Below, one piece after another: positions 11,411 through 13,658 of a DNA stretch of 13,658 nt. Source of the DNA: JBELHO01 sp042091375 (GTDB lineage Bacteria; Pseudomonadota; Gammaproteobacteria; Enterobacterales; Alteromonadaceae). The position numbers and the translations under genes are program-made. The stretch is taken from positions 1-13,658 of the forward strand of contig JBELHO010000068.1 of the NCBI GenBank assembly GCA_042091375.1, in the 5' to 3' direction. The number at the start of each line of letters is the position of its first letter. The stretch's first letter is position 1. The notes under the pieces are model-generated. The model ran no database searches. It saw only the letters and a list, made by a program, of their open reading frames with translations, and was not told the origin of the DNA.

Positions 11411-13658
11411 TCAATTACAAATACTGCTGATTTTATCTAGCTCATTTAACGTTGTGGTAAAGCTATAATCAAAACCATCACTAAAGAAGTAATAGGTCAT
11501 GCCGTTGGGTAATAACTGTATACCTATGCCGCCATAACCAGACATATATGGGATCCATGTTTCTGTATTACAGTTGTCCATCACAGTTGAGGCATTGAGA
11601 TCATAGGCCCAAAAGCTATTGTTGTAATAACTGGTTACGTTAGTTTGGCTTGGATCGGTAGGTAATCCTCTATCACTAGGGGTGCGTTGTAGCGCGGCGT
11701 TAAGCATATTGGCATTGAGTATTTGTGCGCCATTGATCACCCCGTTTTTATTGTTAATAAAGTCTGCCAGTTTTACTACATCATCGCGATGATAGAATAA
11801 GCCCAACGCGGCAACTGCGGCGCTTTCATTATCTCTAGTGCGAATAGATTGTGAGGTAGATGGACTCAAGCCCAAAGGAGCAAAGACTTCGGCGACTAAC
11901 AGATCAGTAAAGTACTCTTGGTTTACACCTTGTTGGTTTTGTAAATAGCTATTGACACCGCGAGCCACTAAGTAAGTATCAGAAGAGTGATATACCCAGC
12001 GTTGCCCAGCATCTTCCTTGTGATCGTAAAAGTTACAGGAGATATTGGCTTTTTCACTATGGGTGTTACTGTACAACCATGTGGCAGCATAATTGACCTC
12101 GTCTGCCTCATAGGCTGTTGAATCGTAGTTACCTGTTGCCATATCTAATGCGTCTTCTAGCGTCACATTAGCCCATTTAGTATTGTTGGTACACTCAGAT
12201 ACATAATCGCGAACACTGGCATCTTTTGCACCGCTGAATTTCTGCTCTAAGCGCATTAAACTCAGCGCTCCTACTGTTGATTTTGCCGTTGAGTAAGAGG
12301 GTAAACTCAATACATCACAGAAAGGGTAGGTACCATAGCGCGTTTCACAACCACCAACATAATGAATATTGTTATATACCACACCAAATGATGATAAATC
12401 GGCAGCATCTTGATCGCCGGCAATGTTGTTGATATTAATTCCTGAATTGGGGAAATCACTGGCTAAGGCACTGATCGGTTTAGTTGTCATCCGATCCGAC
12501 ACTTCAGTTTCGTAGGCGCTTTTGATATTACTTGCACCTGGCACTGCGCCATCATTGTAGTTGGCGGCTAAGCGTCCATACATATTAAACTGATAATAAG
12601 CACAGGTTTCAGAAGCTATTTGATACTGTACATTAGAAATGTCACCTGCATCGTTAAATAAAAAGCTCATCACTCCATTGTGGGTACAATTTTGGTTGTA
12701 CTCCACCAGCGCAAAAGGAATAGCCACACGGCTGTAACCATTGTCGCTGTTTTCGTCCCAGACTCGGCCAGGCTCTAATATCAGATCCCACTGACCCAGT
12801 GCTGATGCCGATTCTATTAAGCCCCTTTGTTGGGGAATAATGTGGGTACCGTGTTGAACGAAGGCATAATTAAAATTCGGCAACTGTTTAACGCCAGTTA
12901 AGGTATCGTAAAGGTAGGGATCATTAATTTCTGTCCAACCGCGTTGCACACTGTTAAACGTCAAACTGCCTTCGAAGCTATTACTGGGGTTTGCTGCACC
13001 AGCTGGCAAGGCAAAGCCATCAAAATCAACTAAACTGCCATTGCCGGCATTACCTGTTAAATTAGCGTAAGTGACGGTTGAGCGACTGACATTACCGTCA
13101 CCAGATAAACAATCAAAGGTACAGTCATTTACTGGATCTTGTTGTGTACCGGTGCCAGAAACGCCGACAGCTAAATTTGCTTGCTCACTGTCATTGGAGT
13201 TGATATTGACTGCATCGGTAAATGCACCCGTTGCCGTTGGGGTAAAATTAACCGTGATAGCACAACTTGCTCCAGCGTTTACTGCTGTCGCCGAGCAAGA
13301 ATCGGTACTAATAGTAAATGGCTGGGAAATACCAGTAACGGAATTGATAGTTAAGGCAGCATCACCGACATTGGTCACGGTAAATACTGTACTCGCTGAT
13401 GCCCCCAGTTCAACATCACCTATTGTGCCAGAGCCAGAAACACTAATTTCTGGGCTAGTAACTGGTCCTGTGTTAGGCGTTCCCTGCACAAAAACATTAT
13501 CTAAATAACAATAATCGTTATTGCGATTGCCTGCAGAGCGAACCCGCAGCTGAAAGTCGGCATTGTTATCGGCATTAGCCACAGGGCCGTTATATGAATA
13601 AAAGCTCGAGTTGTCATTGCCGTTGGCGATACTGACTAAGGTAGACCAGCTTGCCCCC
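11411..13658 (-). CDS. Large secreted protein: choice-of-anchor D domain plus beta-lactamase-like domain (N-terminus beyond window)
   Basis: The frame is open to the right window edge, so the start is outside; about 748 residues are visible. From the N-terminal side: part of a beta-sandwich ending DYCYLDNVFVQG (to about 13480); a choice-of-anchor D / ASPM-SPD-2-Hydin-like domain (about 13148-13453; TVTNVGDAALTI, SCAITVNFTPTATGAF); a Cys-containing linker; a beta-rich domain shared with the lipoprotein at 8758-10509 (about 12563-12976; VWDENSDNGYSR); and a serine hydrolase domain to the end. Catalytic motifs are STAK (SxxK, 12281-12292), YHSSD, and GGI where the paralogue has GGH. Eight cysteines match the paralogue in spacing (28, 85, 10, 42, 52, 155, 51 against 28, 83, 10, 42, 53, 144, 51 residues). 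The GTG at 13582 is internal, not the start. It is probably secreted or surface-attached; substrate is unknown. Confidence 0.8.
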   Translation of the reverse strand, partial: GASWSTLVSIANGNDNSSFYSYNGPVANADNNADFQLRVRSAGNRNNDYCYLDNVFVQGTPNTGPVTSPEISVSGSGTIGDVELGASASTVFTVTNVGDAALTINSVTGISQPFTISTDSCSATAVNAGASCAITVNFTPTATGAFTDAVNINSNDSEQANLAVGVSGTGTQQDPVNDCTFDCLSGDGNVSRSTVTYANLTGNAGNGSLVDFDGFALPAGAANPSNSFEGSLTFNSVQRGWTEINDPYLYDTLTGVKQLPNFNYAFVQHGTHIIPQQRGLIESASALGQWDLILEPGRVWDENSDNGYSRVAIPFALVEYNQNCTHNGVMSFLFNDAGDISNVQYQIASETCAYYQFNMYGRLAANYNDGAVPGASNIKSAYETEVSDRMTTKPISALASDFPNSGININNIAGDQDAADLSSFGVVYNNIHYVGGCETRYGTYPFCDVLSLPSYSTAKSTVGALSLMRLEQKFSGAKDASVRDYVSECTNNTKWANVTLEDALDMATGNYDSTAYEADEVNYAATWLYSNTHSEKANISCNFYDHKEDAGQRWVYHSSDTYLVARGVNSYLQNQQGVNQEYFTDLLVAEVFAPLGLSPSTSQSIRTRDNESAAVAALGLFYHRDDVVKLADFINNKNGVINGAQILNANMLNAALQRTPSDRGLPTDPSQTNVTSYYNNSFWAYDLNASTVMDNCNTETWIPYMSGYGGIGIQLLPNGMTYYFFSDGFDYSFTTTLNELDKISSICN

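Noticed and set aside
13071..13508. 145-codon plus-strand frame near the right edge
   Set aside because: It is antisense to the choice-of-anchor D region of the large minus-strand protein, whose composition keeps the opposite strand open.

Overview
The window looks like chromosome of a marine, moderately AT-rich gammaproteobacterium, perhaps of the Alteromonadales/Colwelliaceae type. This rests on gene content: a DUF1800/DUF1501 Tat-exported pair, a PEP-CTERM-like surface protein, secreted beta-lactamase-fold proteins with a choice-of-anchor D domain, and lipoproteins with classic lipoboxes. No rRNA, tRNA, insertion sequence, phage gene or CRISPR array is visible. A run of exactly 100 N (5545-5644) marks an assembly gap.

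Layout. 1-455 is non-coding and holds a long two-segment inverted repeat (242-295) and two unrelated tandem arrays (16 bp at 119-174, 15 bp at 342-416) ahead of a secreted alpha/beta-hydrolase esterase (456-1631). 1923-4513 is a two-gene operon: a DUF1800 protein, then a DUF1501 protein with a twin-arginine signal. Facing it is a PEP-CTERM-like protein on the minus strand (4735-5427) with its own intrinsic terminator. After the gap and about 450 bp with at most a 30-codon micro-ORF, a PLP-dependent class III aminotransferase (minus, 6103-7449) and a LysR-type regulator (plus, 7592-8524) diverge from an AT-rich intergenic region with a candidate operator; this is the usual LysR regulator/target layout.

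The last third (8758-13658) is the most unusual part. A lipoprotein with a C-terminal serine beta-lactamase-like domain (plus, 8758-10509) and a larger, window-truncated paralogue on the minus strand (11411 to beyond 13658) share an N-terminal domain I cannot name and eight cysteines at nearly identical spacing. Between them is a small lipoprotein (10942-11289) that resembles the PliG family of g-type lysozyme inhibitors and starts at TTG. Two strong intrinsic terminators isolate these units. A 22-codon minus-strand stretch at 10567-10635 ends like an outer-membrane beta-barrel and may be a gene remnant.

How the genes work together: only three links are supported by arrangement, namely DUF1800 with DUF1501, the LysR regulator with the aminotransferase, and the two paralogous hydrolases as a family. 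Most products are exported (Sec, lipoprotein, Tat or PEP-CTERM type), so the window is mainly envelope or secretome functions. A joint role of the hydrolase paralogues and the lysozyme-inhibitor-like lipoprotein in cell-wall processes is inference from adjacency.
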